Shown: positions 6,297-14,587, counted from the stretch's first letter. The stretch: DNA of 14,587 nucleotides from Hyphomicrobiales bacterium (GCA_021775385.1 JAJFHW010000131.1:1-14587); one strand, 5' to 3'. The notes: generated by a model from the letters alone, not told the origin. Translations and numbers: made by a program.

Positions 6297-6977
6297 ATGA
6301 ACATTATTGAACAACTCGAAAAAGAACAAATTGAAGAACTAAACAAAGTTCGCGAAGTTCCTGAATTCGCTCCTGGTGATACAGTTAGAGTAAACGTGAA
6401 AGTGGTCGAAGGCGAACGCTCTCGTCTCCAAGCATATGAAGGTGTATGTATTGCACGTTCTGGCAAAGGCCTACACGAAAATTTCACAGTACGTAAGATC
6501 TCTTACGGCGAAGGTGTTGAACGGATTTTCCCAGTTTTCTCACCATTGATCGACTCAATTGATGTCGTACGCCGCGGTAAAGTTCGCCGTGCAAAGCTAT
6601 ATTATCTACGTGGTCTTCGTGGTAAAGCTGCACGTATTGCTGAACGCAAAGATTCAAAAGGCACGCTTAATAAGAAGAAAAAAGCTAAATTCAAAGGCTT
6701 TGATCGCCCTGAAGGTGATGCTGAAGATCTAACAGTAATCGAAGGTTTGAATGCTACAATTCAAACTCAGATTAATAAGCTTGGCGTTATCAAACTAGAA
6801 CAAATTGCAAACCTAAGCGATGATGAAATCGTCCAACTTGACGAAGCTCTTGGGCTTAGTGGCAAAATTGAAAAAGACGACTGGGTTTCAAAAGCTCAAG
6901 AAGCTATGACAGCAGCAACTGTTGAAGAAGTCCCAGAAGATGAAGACGCTTCTTCTGAAGAAGAAAAAAGCGAATAA
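6297..6977 (+). CDS. rplS: 50S ribosomal protein L19 with helix-hairpin-helix-like C-terminal extension
   Basis: This is a 226-residue protein. Residues 1-119 are a complete L19: [20 protein letters not shown] at the start, then [27 protein letters not shown]-like [12 protein letters not shown] and [16 protein letters not shown]19 sits at the 30S-50S interface. Bacterial L19 is usually about 115-120 residues; this one continues with a Lys-rich linker (120-136) and a globular part (about 141-205). That part reads [20 protein letters not shown] followed by [20 protein letters not shown] and DDWVSKAQ, and it ends in an acidic tail ([13 protein letters not shown]). The globular part matches the helix-hairpin-helix-like domain I know from alphaproteobacterial L21 and NuoE C-termini. 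The start ATG 6297 has only a weak AGAAAG site. The gene stands apart from trmD. Confidence 0.96.
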   Translation: MNIIEQLEKEQIEELNKVREVPEFAPGDTVRVNVKVVEGERSRLQAYEGVCIARSGKGLHENFTVRKISYGEGVERIFPVFSPLIDSIDVVRRGKVRRAKLYYLRGLRGKAARIAERKDSKGTLNKKKKAKFKGFDRPEGDAEDLTVIEGLNATIQTQINKLGVIKLEQIANLSDDEIVQLDEALGLSGKIEKDDWVSKAQEAMTAATVEEVPEDEDASSEEEKSE

Positions 6978-7000
6978 GTCTTTATTCTTTTTGAAAATAT

Positions 7001-7056
7001 CTGGTGGCCTGTTTTATTCTATATAGCCAACTTTAGTTTATATAGAAGGTCACCAG
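7001..7056 (+). terminator. Possible terminator-like inverted repeat after rplS
   Basis: CTGGTG at 7001-7006 pairs with CACCAG at 7051-7056. Inside it CCT pairs with AGG and CTATATA pairs with TATATAG, with an 8-base bulge on the left side. Only a weak TAATTTTCT follows, so it is a poor intrinsic terminator. It may still protect or end the rplS message. Confidence 0.35.
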
Positions 7057-7127
7057 TAATTTTCTCCCGATCTAAACAATTCGAATTAATACAGATCATG
7101 TAAACCTCGAATTCATCGGCATAGAAA

Positions 7128-7631
7128 ATGATGGCGAAGATCCATACAATTCGGCACGCACAAAAAAAAGATATTGATCAAATTCAAGATCTTTTACAAG
7201 TCACCTGGCATGAATCTTACGATAAAACCTTAGGTCATAAAAAAGTCTCAGAACTTATCAATGAGTGGCATACAAAAGAACGCTTAGAAGAAGACATCCT
7301 CAAAGAAAACTGTCAATTCCTCGTTTATACTGAACAATGCGAAATTATCGCCACCAGTTTTCTCAACAATCAAGGAAAAGACGCTATTTTAGGTCGGATG
7401 TATATTCATCCTCATAAGCAGAGTAAAGGCATTGGATCAGAACTGATGGAAAAGATTTTATCTTCAATCAGTAAAGAGACTTGCATTTCTTTAACTGTTG
7501 AGCCACAAAACATCAGCGCCATTCAATTTTATAAAAAATTTGGATTTACAATCCAAGGACCAGGCAGCTGCAGTGAAGACCCTCACGATGAAATACCAAC
7601 TCTCATCATGAGAAGAAACAGCCAAGACTAA
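7128..7631 (+). CDS. GNAT family N-acetyltransferase
   Basis: This 167-residue protein is a single GNAT domain. IRHAQKKDIDQIQDLLQVTW is the N-terminal strand and helix. MYIHPHKQSKGIGSELMEKI carries the acetyl-CoA pyrophosphate loop QSKGIG (98-103). LTVEPQNISAIQFYKKFGF is the conserved strand and helix ending in the FYKKFGF motif. GNAT enzymes transfer acetyl from acetyl-CoA to an amine; the acceptor cannot be told here. Either of the two adjacent ATG codons (7128, 7131) could be the start and neither has a strong ribosome site. It is separated from rplS by 150 bases and from leuC by 80, with no functional link evident. Confidence 0.9.
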   Translation: MMAKIHTIRHAQKKDIDQIQDLLQVTWHESYDKTLGHKKVSELINEWHTKERLEEDILKENCQFLVYTEQCEIIATSFLNNQGKDAILGRMYIHPHKQSKGIGSELMEKILSSISKETCISLTVEPQNISAIQFYKKFGFTIQGPGSCSEDPHDEIPTLIMRRNSQD

Positions 7632-7711
7632 AACTTGAAATTAAGACTATAAATTAAAAGAACGAATATTCATAAACATCAAAAATTTAGCTATCATTTA
7701 TGGAGACAAAA

Positions 7712-9112
7712 ATGGGCAAGACACTTTACGATAAAATTTGGGACGATCATGTTGTAGAAACTAGCGAAGACGGAACATCTCTACTCTATATTGATCGTCA
7801 CCTTGTTCATGAAGTAACAAGCCCCCAAGCTTTTGAAGGCTTGCGCATGTCAGACCGAACAGTTCGCGCTCCAGAAAAAACACTAGCCGTTCCAGATCAT
7901 AACGTCCCAACTGAAGGACGCGCCCAAGGCATAAGTGACCCAGAATCAAAACTACAGGTAGACACCCTTGAACAAAATGCCAAACAATTCGGCATTGATT
8001 TTTATGACATGTCCGATAAACGCCAAGGAATTGTTCACATTGTCGGGCCAGAACAAGGCTTTACACTCCCAGGCATGACAATCGTTTGTGGTGACAGTCA
8101 TACATCAACGCACGGTGCATTTGGTGCGCTTGCACATGGCATCGGCACTTCTGAAGTGGAACATGTGTTAGCCACGCAAACGCTGATTCAGAAAAAAGCA
8201 AAAAATATGCGCATCACTGTGGATGGCCAAATCCCGGATCACGTTACATCAAAAGATATCATCCTTGCCATCATCGGTGAAATTGGAACAGCTGGCGGCA
8301 CAGGACATGTAATGGAATATGCCGGTGAAGTCATTCGTGGCCTTTCAATGGAAGGGCGAATGACAGTTTGTAATATGTCAATTGAAGGCGGAGCCAGAGC
8401 TGGCCTAATTGCGCCTGATGAAACAACTTTTGACTATATTCAAGGCCGCCCTCGTGCACCAAAGGGTGCAGCATGGGATATGGCTCTAGCTTACTGGAAA
8501 ACTCTATATACAGAAGATAACGCAAGCTTTGATAAAGAAATCACTCTAAATGCATCAGACCTTCCTCCGATTGTAACATGGGGTACAAGCCCAGATAACG
8601 TTATCTCAATCACAGGAAATGTTCCAAATCCAGATGAAGTTAAAGACCCTGGCCAAAAAGATGCCATGATCAGAGCGTTAAACTATATGGGTTTAACGGC
8701 TGGAACAAAAATAACAGACATTAAACTAGATCGTGTATTCATCGGATCATGTACAAATGGCCGCATTGAAGATTTACGTGCTGTTGCTCAATTGGTTGAC
8801 GGCAAAAACGTAAATGAAAATGTGAATGCCATGATTGTACCAGGCTCAGGCTTGGTAAAAGAGCAAGCCGAAAGCGAAGGTCTTGATCAAATCTTTACGA
8901 AAGCAGGATTTGATTGGCGTGAGCCCGGATGTTCTATGTGCTTAGCCATGAATGCAGATAAATTGGAACCAGGTGAGAGATGTGCGTCAACATCAAATAG
9001 AAACTTTGAAGGTCGTCAGGGCCGACAAGGTCGCACGCATCTCGTCTCACCTATTATGGCCGCCGCAGCAGCAATTGCCGGCCATTTTGTAGATGTAAGA
9101 GACAAAAACTAA
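7712..9112 (+). CDS. leuC: 3-isopropylmalate dehydratase large subunit
   Basis: This is a 466-residue aconitase-superfamily protein that, with LeuD, isomerises 2-isopropylmalate to 3-isopropylmalate in leucine synthesis. It opens [15 protein letters not shown], and shows [20 protein letters not shown] and [20 protein letters not shown]. The [4Fe-4S] cysteines lie in [14 protein letters not shown] (Cys347) and [11 protein letters not shown] (Cys407 and Cys410). With the start at ATG 7712 these numbers equal those of E. coli LeuC. GGAGA precedes 7712 at good spacing, whereas the in-frame ATG at 7700 overlaps that ribosome site, so 7712 is preferred. The protein is complete. leuD is not adjacent; a TetR-type regulator starts 3 bases after the stop. 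Confidence 0.98.
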   Translation: MGKTLYDKIWDDHVVETSEDGTSLLYIDRHLVHEVTSPQAFEGLRMSDRTVRAPEKTLAVPDHNVPTEGRAQGISDPESKLQVDTLEQNAKQFGIDFYDMSDKRQGIVHIVGPEQGFTLPGMTIVCGDSHTSTHGAFGALAHGIGTSEVEHVLATQTLIQKKAKNMRITVDGQIPDHVTSKDIILAIIGEIGTAGGTGHVMEYAGEVIRGLSMEGRMTVCNMSIEGGARAGLIAPDETTFDYIQGRPRAPKGAAWDMALAYWKTLYTEDNASFDKEITLNASDLPPIVTWGTSPDNVISITGNVPNPDEVKDPGQKDAMIRALNYMGLTAGTKITDIKLDRVFIGSCTNGRIEDLRAVAQLVDGKNVNENVNAMIVPGSGLVKEQAESEGLDQIFTKAGFDWREPGCSMCLAMNADKLEPGERCASTSNRNFEGRQGRQGRTHLVSPIMAAAAAIAGHFVDVRDKN

Positions 9113-9115
9113 TAT

Positions 9116-9715
9116 ATGGCAAGACGAAGTGATCATAGCCGAGAGGAAATAAAGGAACTCGCCTTAAACGCTACAGAAGAGATAGTAGCTGAGGCGGGTT
9201 TCCAAGCTCTAAGCGCCAGAAAAGTAGCCAGTGCCATCGGATATACCGTTGGCACAATTTATTTGGTTTTTAAAAACCTTGATGACCTCATCATGCAAGT
9301 TAATGCGCGCACATTAGAAACTTTGTTCAAAGAAGTAAGCGCTCATCAAAGCAAAGATAATCAAAAAGAAAACCTCGTCCAATTTGGCAGTGCCTATTAT
9401 AACTTTGCCCAAAAGAACCCCCATCTCTGGAGCTTGATTTTTGAGCATCATGTGGTGGACGGCGGCGATATCAATCCAGATTTAGGTGAGCGAATTCAAA
9501 CTTTGTTTGACCTTGTTGAATCTGAAATCGGTTCGTTAGATGTAAAAAAAGAAAAAACTGAAATTCATGCTGCCTCTCTGGCTCTCTGGAGCAGCGTTCA
9601 TGGTATAACTATTCTGGCAATTACAGATAAACTCTTTATGGCTGACGGTATTGCACCACAAGAAATGATCGATCAGCTTATAAACAATTTCCTCACAGGT
9701 TATTGCGCGAAATAA
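9116..9715 (+). CDS. TetR/AcrR family transcriptional regulator
   Basis: This is a 199-residue protein. The N-terminal TetR DNA-binding domain (about 10-60) has the helix-turn-helix in LSARKVASAIGYTVGTIYLV followed by FKNLDDLIMQV. The C-terminal ligand domain contains NPHLWSLIFEHH and LWSSVHGITIL, a W-x-x-x-H-G pattern typical of the TetR_C_33 (WHG) type. Its ligand is unknown. It starts 3 bases after the leuC stop and no Shine-Dalgarno lies at normal spacing (GAGA is 14 bases upstream), so it is probably expressed by coupling to leuC. It may control leuC or a separate target; a strong hairpin overlaps its stop codon. Confidence 0.93.
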   Translation: MARRSDHSREEIKELALNATEEIVAEAGFQALSARKVASAIGYTVGTIYLVFKNLDDLIMQVNARTLETLFKEVSAHQSKDNQKENLVQFGSAYYNFAQKNPHLWSLIFEHHVVDGGDINPDLGERIQTLFDLVESEIGSLDVKKEKTEIHAASLALWSSVHGITILAITDKLFMADGIAPQEMIDQLINNFLTGYCAK

Positions 9716-9721
9716 CCTGTG
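9694..9721 (+). terminator. Hairpin overlapping the TetR gene stop, probable terminator
   Basis: A perfect 11-bp stem (CACAGGTTATT with AATAACCTGTG) closes the 6-base loop GCGCGA and contains the TAA stop at 9713-9715. A run of five T comes only about 9 bases later (9730-9734), so termination may be imperfect. It likely ends the leuC-TetR transcript. Confidence 0.6.
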
Positions 9722-9770
9722 ATTAAGCATTTTTGGGTATTTGCCACTGATCAATTCAATATTTTCATGA

Positions 9771-9776
9771 TATAAT
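9771..9776 (+). promoter_or_regulatory. Candidate -10 box (TATAAT) for the serine protease gene
   Basis: A perfect TATAAT lies 39 bases before the preferred ATG at 9815, and transcription would start near 9783. The expected -35 position holds TGATCA, a poor match; TTGCCA at 9741-9746 is too far away (24 bases). Suggestive only. Confidence 0.4.
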
Positions 9777-9814
9777 AATCTCACGAATGTATCTGTATGA
9801 GATGGAGATATAAG

Positions 9815-11059
9815 ATGAAAAGTAAAACATCAAAGACAAGCAAAATGTGCTTTGCCTTTTTTCTTTTATTTTTTATTCTGTTTTTCTTTCAATTCATATC
9901 TACCTCATCGCAAGCCATACCCATCAGTTCAAAATTTTCTGTAAATACATCACACCCATCATCCACTGAGCACATTAAGAAGATTGCAGTTCTTGGAAAA
10001 GATAATCGCATCAGCTTACCAGAAAAATATCAAGCTCTTGCTGCAGGCATCGGGATAATCGGTCAACCTGGGAAAAAAGGCTGGCGTTGCACTGCCTTTT
10101 GTGTGGCTCCAAACATCATAGCTACAAATGCCCACTGCATAGTTCGAAACCCAACGGTGGGAAAAAGGCTCAATCTCGCAAAAACGATTTTTATCCTGCC
10201 AGCTCTTTCAAAAGCACCACTCAATCATAAATACAAACCCCGCATCTCATATCCAGAATATGTGCATCAAAAAATGCCAGGCCTCTCCATCTATTCAGGC
10301 AACTACGCTGAAGCAAGTCATCTAAATTCACAAAAACAAGATTGGGCTTTTACAAAATTAATTCATTCCGTTTGTAAAGGACGTACTCTTGAGTTCGGGA
10401 AATCAAATTTAAAAAGAATTCAAAAAGCTGCAAAGAAAAATGAAGTCTTCATGATCGGTTATCACGGAGATAAAGATATGTCTGAACGGCTCTATTCAAA
10501 TAAGTGCCGTATCCGTTCACGAAATAACAAAACGTTCTTCATGAAAAATCAACGCAAACAAATGACAAGAGAAGCTCTTCTTCTCCCTCACACTTGTGAT
10601 GCATATAAAGGTTCATCAGGTTCACCTATTTTATTAAATACAAATGGCAGTTATAAAGTAATTGGCATCAATCTCGGCTCATTAAAATACGAACATTTCC
10701 GCATCAAACGAAATCGTTTCACTGGTAAAATCATCAGCCGCAAAAAGTTAAAAACTGGCAAAGAAACAAACATTGCCATTCAACCAAAAATATTTGCCGA
10801 AGGTTTAAAAAGATTTCAAAAAGAAACCCTTCTCACAAATCTACACCAATTTAAAAAGTTTCAAAAAGGGCTTAAAATTCTGAACTTTTATAAAGGAAAG
10901 ATTGATGGCCGCTTTGGCAAACAAACAAAACGTGCCATTTATGCCTTTGAAAGAAAGATGCATCTAACACCTATTGGTCTTCCAACAAAAGAGCTTCTCC
11001 AAAAACTCAATAGCGTAGTTCAGCGACAGTTGCTAGTAGGCAACCTGAAGGAGCACTAA
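9815..11059 (+). CDS. Exported trypsin-like serine protease with C-terminal peptidoglycan-binding-like region
   Basis: This is a 414-residue protein from ATG 9815, chosen because GGAG lies 7 bases upstream; the in-frame ATG at 9797 sits before that site. A Lys-rich start and a long Phe/Leu-rich segment (about 11-29) form a signal peptide or anchor. The S1-type catalytic triad is visible: His107 in ATNAHCI, Asp176 in KQDWAFTKL and Ser268 in KGSSGSPILL. Cys pairs (RCTAFC, TNAHC, LPHTCDAY) suggest disulphides and so periplasmic folding. The end (about 335-405) reads FQKGLKILNFYKGKIDGRFG then KQTKRAIYAFERKM and IGLPTKELLQKL, the pattern of PG_binding_1 domains. The substrate is unknown. The gene is convergent with ilvA, with 8 bases between the stops. 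Confidence 0.87.
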   Translation: MKSKTSKTSKMCFAFFLLFFILFFFQFISTSSQAIPISSKFSVNTSHPSSTEHIKKIAVLGKDNRISLPEKYQALAAGIGIIGQPGKKGWRCTAFCVAPNIIATNAHCIVRNPTVGKRLNLAKTIFILPALSKAPLNHKYKPRISYPEYVHQKMPGLSIYSGNYAEASHLNSQKQDWAFTKLIHSVCKGRTLEFGKSNLKRIQKAAKKNEVFMIGYHGDKDMSERLYSNKCRIRSRNNKTFFMKNQRKQMTREALLLPHTCDAYKGSSGSPILLNTNGSYKVIGINLGSLKYEHFRIKRNRFTGKIISRKKLKTGKETNIAIQPKIFAEGLKRFQKETLLTNLHQFKKFQKGLKILNFYKGKIDGRFGKQTKRAIYAFERKMHLTPIGLPTKELLQKLNSVVQRQLLVGNLKEH

Positions 11060-11067
11060 AAGAATCT

Positions 11068-12333
11068 TTAAACAATAAAACTTGAAAGCACATCATCATT
11101 TGTGATGTCTTCAATATGATATCCGGTTTTATCAAGTTCGCTTTCTAAAACAGCAAAATTATCTGCCTTTTTACTTTCAACTCCCATGAGTATCGTACCA
11201 AAATTTCGAGCCGATTTTTTCAAATATTCAAAACGCGCAATATCATCATCCGGGCCAAGCAAATCAAGCAATTCACGCAGTGCTCCCGGCCGCTGTGGCA
11301 TTCGAATTAGATAATATTTCTTCAAGCCAGCAGCTTTCAAAGCCCTCTCTTTCACTTCCGGCAGTCGTTCAAAATCAAAGTTCCCCCCAGACGCAATACA
11401 AACAATCGTTTTACCTTTTAACGTCTCACCAGGTATCCAACGCAAAGCATCAACTTCCAATGCTCCAGCCGGTTCTAAAACAATGCCTTCAATATTAAGC
11501 ATCTCAATGATAGTTTCACACAAGTGATCTTCAGGAATTAGCATCACAGAATTCGGATCAGTATCTTTCAAAAGCTCAAAATTCAGTTGACCCATTTGAC
11601 CAACAGCTGCTCCATCAACAAAGTTATCAACTCTATCTAACAAGACCCGCTCACTTTGAAGCAAACTTTCTTTAAAACTCGGCGCGCCAGCTGGCTGAAC
11701 AAAAATCATATCTGTTTTTGGAGAACATTCCTTCATGACCTCAGCTACCCCAGCAGCCAGTCCCCCGCCACCAACCGGTAAAATGAGAAGATCAACGGGT
11801 TTATCAATTTGAGAAAGGATCTCTAACCCAACACTTGCCTGGCCCTCAATGATATCTTCATGATCAAAAGGAGGCACCATAACAGCACCGGTTTCATCAG
11901 CATATTCAATAGCCGCTTTGTAACACTGGTCAAAAAAGTCGCCAAAAATTTTAATATCAACTTGCTCTCCACCAAAAACCATAGTTTTTTCTCGTTTTTG
12001 CTGAGGGGTGGTCACAGGCATAAATATAATACCCTTCACTCCAAAGTGCTGACAAGCAAACGCAAAACCTTGAGCATGGTTCCCCGCAGACGCACAAACA
12101 AATTGCTGATTTTTACCGTTTTTCAAAATGGCCTTACGAAAGAAATTAAATGCACCCCGTATTTTATAACTGCGAACAGGTGTTAAATCTTCTCGCTTCA
12201 AATAAATATCAGCTTCATAGCGTTTTGAGAGAAATGCATTTCGCTGCAAAGGCGTTTGCGCAATAACAGATTTATGCAATTGTGCTGCAAGTTCAACATT
12301 TTCGATAAATTGTGATTTTTGTTTTTGTGACAT
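11068..12333 (-). CDS. ilvA: Threonine dehydratase (threonine ammonia-lyase), short ACT-like form
   Basis: This 421-residue PLP enzyme converts threonine to 2-oxobutanoate, the first step of isoleucine synthesis. The PLP lysine is Lys57 in VRSYKIRGAFNF; SAGNHAQGFA binds substrate and PLP; the phosphate-binding loop is VGGGGL (187-192). EPAGA and CIASGGNFDF are further fold-type II marks. The C-terminus (about 338-421) is a single ACT-like domain (YYLIRMPQRPGALRELLDLL), where isoleucine or valine probably acts. This is the shorter Bacillus-like form rather than the about 514-residue E. coli form. The start ATG 12333 has a weak ribosome site, and a 7-bp hairpin lies just upstream. The catabolic TdcB-type enzyme is possible but fits less well because of the ACT-like domain. 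Confidence 0.93.
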   Translation of the reverse strand: MSQKQKSQFIENVELAAQLHKSVIAQTPLQRNAFLSKRYEADIYLKREDLTPVRSYKIRGAFNFFRKAILKNGKNQQFVCASAGNHAQGFAFACQHFGVKGIIFMPVTTPQQKREKTMVFGGEQVDIKIFGDFFDQCYKAAIEYADETGAVMVPPFDHEDIIEGQASVGLEILSQIDKPVDLLILPVGGGGLAAGVAEVMKECSPKTDMIFVQPAGAPSFKESLLQSERVLLDRVDNFVDGAAVGQMGQLNFELLKDTDPNSVMLIPEDHLCETIIEMLNIEGIVLEPAGALEVDALRWIPGETLKGKTIVCIASGGNFDFERLPEVKERALKAAGLKKYYLIRMPQRPGALRELLDLLGPDDDIARFEYLKKSARNFGTILMGVESKKADNFAVLESELDKTGYHIEDITNDDVLSSFIV

Positions 12334-12343
12334 AATCCATATA

Positions 12344-12367
12344 TGTCAGCTCATTTCTTTGCTGACA
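12344..12367 (-). promoter_or_regulatory. Inverted repeat in the ilvA leader
   Basis: TGTCAGC and GCTGACA form a perfect 7-bp inverted repeat around 10 bases, ending 10 bases before the ilvA ATG. In RNA it would be a hairpin next to the ribosome site; in DNA it could be an operator for a dimeric regulator. No leader peptide rich in Ile, Val or Leu was recognised. Confidence 0.4.
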
Positions 12368-12483
12368 AGTGACAAAACCACGCTCCTAGACCAATCAATT
12401 AATACAAAGTCACCCTCTTTCTTTATCAATTAACCATACCCTCCCAAAAATCGCCCATTTGAAAAATAATTATGCAGGAGATC

Positions 12484-12512
12484 TTGAAATTAAACATTGT
12501 TCATTTTATATC
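12484..12512 (+). promoter_or_regulatory. Candidate sigma-70 promoter of the MFS-PlsC gene
   Basis: TTGAAA (12484-12489) and TATATC (12507-12512) are separated by exactly 17 bases. They match the consensus at 5 and 4 of 6 positions. Transcription would begin near 12519, about 83 bases before the GTG start. Confidence 0.45.
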
Positions 12513-12601
12513 CTAAAAAAGCTATTTCTTTAAGTAATATTCAGTAAACACACGATAAAACTCGTTAACCCAAAGCAATATCAATCAAAAGGCTAGAAAA
12601 A

Positions 12602-14587
12602 GTGGCTCATTCTCAGTTTGCACTCTTAAAAACCAAAAGATTTCTTCCCCTCTTCATAACGCAAGCCTTAGGCGCCTTTAATGATAACGGCTTTAAGAAC
12701 GCACTTATCATCCTAGTCACCTATCGCCTGGCAGAAGCACAAGGGTTTAACGGTCCTCTCTTCATAACTATAGCAGCAGCTTTGTTTATTTTACCGTTTT
12801 TTCTTTTTTCAGCCACAGCTGGTCAACTCGCAGATAAGTTTGAAAAAACCAAACTCATTCACATCATTAAATTTGCCGAAATCATTTTAATGCTCTTTGC
12901 CATAGCCAGTTTCTATTTCAGCTCTGTCACTCTTGGCCTCATAGTCCTCTTTTTACTTGGCACACAATCTACTTTCTTCGGCCCCATTAAATACGGCATC
13001 TTACCCCAGCACTTAACAGACGATGAGCTCATTGGCGGCAACGGCTTAATCGAAACAGGAACATTCCTTTCAATTCTTCTAGGCACACTCTTTGGGGGCA
13101 TCCTCATCTTGATGGACAATGGCCTCACCTACGTATCTATAGTTCTAGTTTCACTTTCAATCGCAGGCTTCATTGCAAGTCTATATATTCCAAGAGCCGA
13201 AGCCCCCTCACCAAACATAAAAATTAATTCAAACTTTCTAGCCGAAACAGTAAACATAATGCGCATGGCCAGCAAAGACCGGAATGTGTTCTTATCCATT
13301 TTAGGCATCTCATGGTTCTGGTTTGTAGGAACAATTTTCCTCACCCAATTCCCAACATTTGCTAAAGAAAGTTTCTTTGGAAATGAGCAAGTTACCAACC
13401 TATTCATAGCGACCTTCACTGTTGGCATCATGATCGGCTCACTGATGTGTAACAAATTATTAAAAGGTAAAATCACTGCCAAATATGTGCCCTTAGCAGC
13501 AATAGCTATCACAATTTCAAGTTTGATCCTTGTCGGCATAACATCTTCTCTAACCATTCCACAACCAACAGAAGGCACTCTCTACAATGTTTCAGAGTTT
13601 TTAGAGATAAGCGGAGCATCTTTAGTTCTTTTATCCCTTTTTATTATCGCAGCATTTGGCGGAATTTATGCAGTTCCCCTATTTGCAATGGTGCAACATT
13701 TAAGTGAACCAAAAGAACTCTCTCGCACAATAGCTGGCAATAATATTATCAATGCCGTCTTCATGGTCTCTGCCTCGCTACTTGCAGTACTAATGATTAG
13801 TAATGGTTTTGGCGTACTTGCAATCTTCACCACTACGGCCATCATGAACGCATTTGTCGCTCTGTACATCTGTAAATTACTCCCGCAAGAACTTGTAAAA
13901 TCCCTCGGTCGTTTTATCTTCCGCACACTTTATCGCGTCGAAGTAAAAGGCATGGAGAATTATGAAAAGGTAGGTGACAAAGCTGTCATCATTGCCAACC
14001 ACACCTCATTTCTAGATGCTCCTATTTTGGGGTGCTATTTACCAGATACACCTCTCTTTGGCATCAACAGTTACATTGCTGAAAAGTGGTGGGTAAAACC
14101 AGCCTTTGCATTATTTGACCTCTTCCCACTTGACCCAACTAGCCCAATGGCTCTGAAAGGATTGATCAAGGAAGTAGCTGGCGGTAAAAAATGCGTCATC
14201 TTCCCAGAAGGGCGCATAACTCTCACTGGGGCACTAATGAAAGTATATGAGGGCCCAGGCATGATTGCGGCAAATGCCGGTGCCAAAATACTTCCTATCA
14301 GAATAGATGGCGCTCAATATAGTATGTTCTCAAGACTAAAAGGAAAAATGCGTTTAAGCTTATTTCCGAAAATCACCATAACAATCCTGCCACCACAAAA
14401 GATAGAAGCACCAGAAAACCTAACTGGTCGCCAAAAACGAGCTAAGATCGGTCGTGACCTTCACGACGTTATGACAAACATGGTGTTTGAAACAAGCAAT
14501 ACAGATCGGACACTTTTTCAAGGTTTGCTTGATGCTGCTAAAATTCACGGCAAATCCTTGCCGATCCTGGAAGATGTCGAACGCAAC
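12602..14587 (+). CDS. MFS transporter-PlsC acyltransferase fusion, LplT/Aas-like (partial, 3' end outside window)
   Basis: The frame is open from GTG 12602 to the right edge (662 codons); an in-frame stop at 12566-12568 and no ATG in between make GTG the start, with AAGG upstream. Residues 1 to about 430 are a 12-segment-type MFS transporter, opening LLKTKRFLPLFITQALGAFN then DNGFKNALII, like the lysophospholipid flippase LplT. Residues about 440-620 are a PlsC acyltransferase with the NHTSFLD motif (His467, Asp472) and FPEGR (Glu536-Arg538). The last residues (LLDAAKIHGKSLPILEDVER) look like entry into an AMP-binding acyl-ACP synthetase domain, as in long Aas-type fusions. The likely role is to bring lysophospholipids, mainly lyso-PE, across the inner membrane and re-acylate them. 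The missing C-terminus cannot be confirmed. Confidence 0.92.
   Translation, partial: MAHSQFALLKTKRFLPLFITQALGAFNDNGFKNALIILVTYRLAEAQGFNGPLFITIAAALFILPFFLFSATAGQLADKFEKTKLIHIIKFAEIILMLFAIASFYFSSVTLGLIVLFLLGTQSTFFGPIKYGILPQHLTDDELIGGNGLIETGTFLSILLGTLFGGILILMDNGLTYVSIVLVSLSIAGFIASLYIPRAEAPSPNIKINSNFLAETVNIMRMASKDRNVFLSILGISWFWFVGTIFLTQFPTFAKESFFGNEQVTNLFIATFTVGIMIGSLMCNKLLKGKITAKYVPLAAIAITISSLILVGITSSLTIPQPTEGTLYNVSEFLEISGASLVLLSLFIIAAFGGIYAVPLFAMVQHLSEPKELSRTIAGNNIINAVFMVSASLLAVLMISNGFGVLAIFTTTAIMNAFVALYICKLLPQELVKSLGRFIFRTLYRVEVKGMENYEKVGDKAVIIANHTSFLDAPILGCYLPDTPLFGINSYIAEKWWVKPAFALFDLFPLDPTSPMALKGLIKEVAGGKKCVIFPEGRITLTGALMKVYEGPGMIAANAGAKILPIRIDGAQYSMFSRLKGKMRLSLFPKITITILPPQKIEAPENLTGRQKRAKIGRDLHDVMTNMVFETSNTDRTLFQGLLDAAKIHGKSLPILEDVERN

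Larger units (their letters stand above)
12334..12601. other. Divergent promoter region of ilvA and the MFS-PlsC gene
   Basis: No gene is seen in these 268 AT-rich bases. Besides the inverted repeat near ilvA and the plus-strand promoter listed separately, the minus strand has TTGATA at 12424-12429 and TATTAA at 12399-12404. Their 19-base spacing is long, making this only a weak candidate for ilvA. Confidence 0.5.

Noticed and set aside
12913..14286. Several minus-strand open frames opposite the MFS-PlsC gene
   Set aside because: They lie wholly within a continuous plus-strand frame with transporter and acyltransferase motifs, and have no recognisable content.
1..14587. CRISPR array, insertion sequence, prophage or toxin-antitoxin system
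   Set aside because: No regularly spaced direct repeats, transposase, integrase, phage structural gene or small toxin-antitoxin pair was found on either strand.

Overview
This window most likely comes from the chromosome of an AT-rich alphaproteobacterium, plausibly a marine Hyphomicrobiales-like lineage. Three things point there. A thioredoxin-TPR protein, a stand-alone LON-domain protein and a one-cysteine Trm112-like protein lie in a row. Ribosomal protein L19 carries a helix-hairpin-helix-like extension. An MFS-PlsC protein resembles the long Aas-type fusions of that class. The assignment rests on gene content and protein style only; no database search was possible. There is no prophage, insertion sequence, CRISPR array or rRNA. 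One compact GC-rich inverted-repeat element lies at about 5960-6130.

Left part, minus strand (1-3600). tRNA-Gly(GCC) is followed by a clear intrinsic terminator, then by a small protein of unknown function. Next comes a two-gene unit: an exported caspase-like (C14) protease with two C-terminal SH3-type domains, and 33 bases later an exported VanX-type D-Ala-D-Ala dipeptidase that also ends in an SH3-type domain and runs off the left edge. Both enzymes appear to work in the envelope and share a wall-targeting type of module. This pair is the most unusual thing in the window.

Middle part, plus strand (3886-9715). CnoX-like thioredoxin-TPR chaperedoxin, LON-domain protein and Trm112-like protein are followed by the repeat element. 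After it come rplS (long L19), a GNAT acetyltransferase, leuC, and a TetR-type regulator starting 3 bases after the leuC stop, which suggests coupled expression. leuD and leuB are not in the window.

Right part (9815-14587). An exported trypsin-like serine protease with a C-terminal peptidoglycan-binding-like region runs convergently, 8 bases apart, into ilvA (threonine dehydratase with an ACT-like domain, minus strand). From a 268-base divergent intergenic region an MFS-PlsC lysophospholipid transporter/acyltransferase starts at a GTG and runs off the right edge, probably into an acyl-ACP synthetase domain.

Overall the window is mostly housekeeping: protein folding, translation, leucine and isoleucine synthesis, and phospholipid repair. 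Set among these are three exported envelope hydrolases, two of them adjacent and sharing a domain type.
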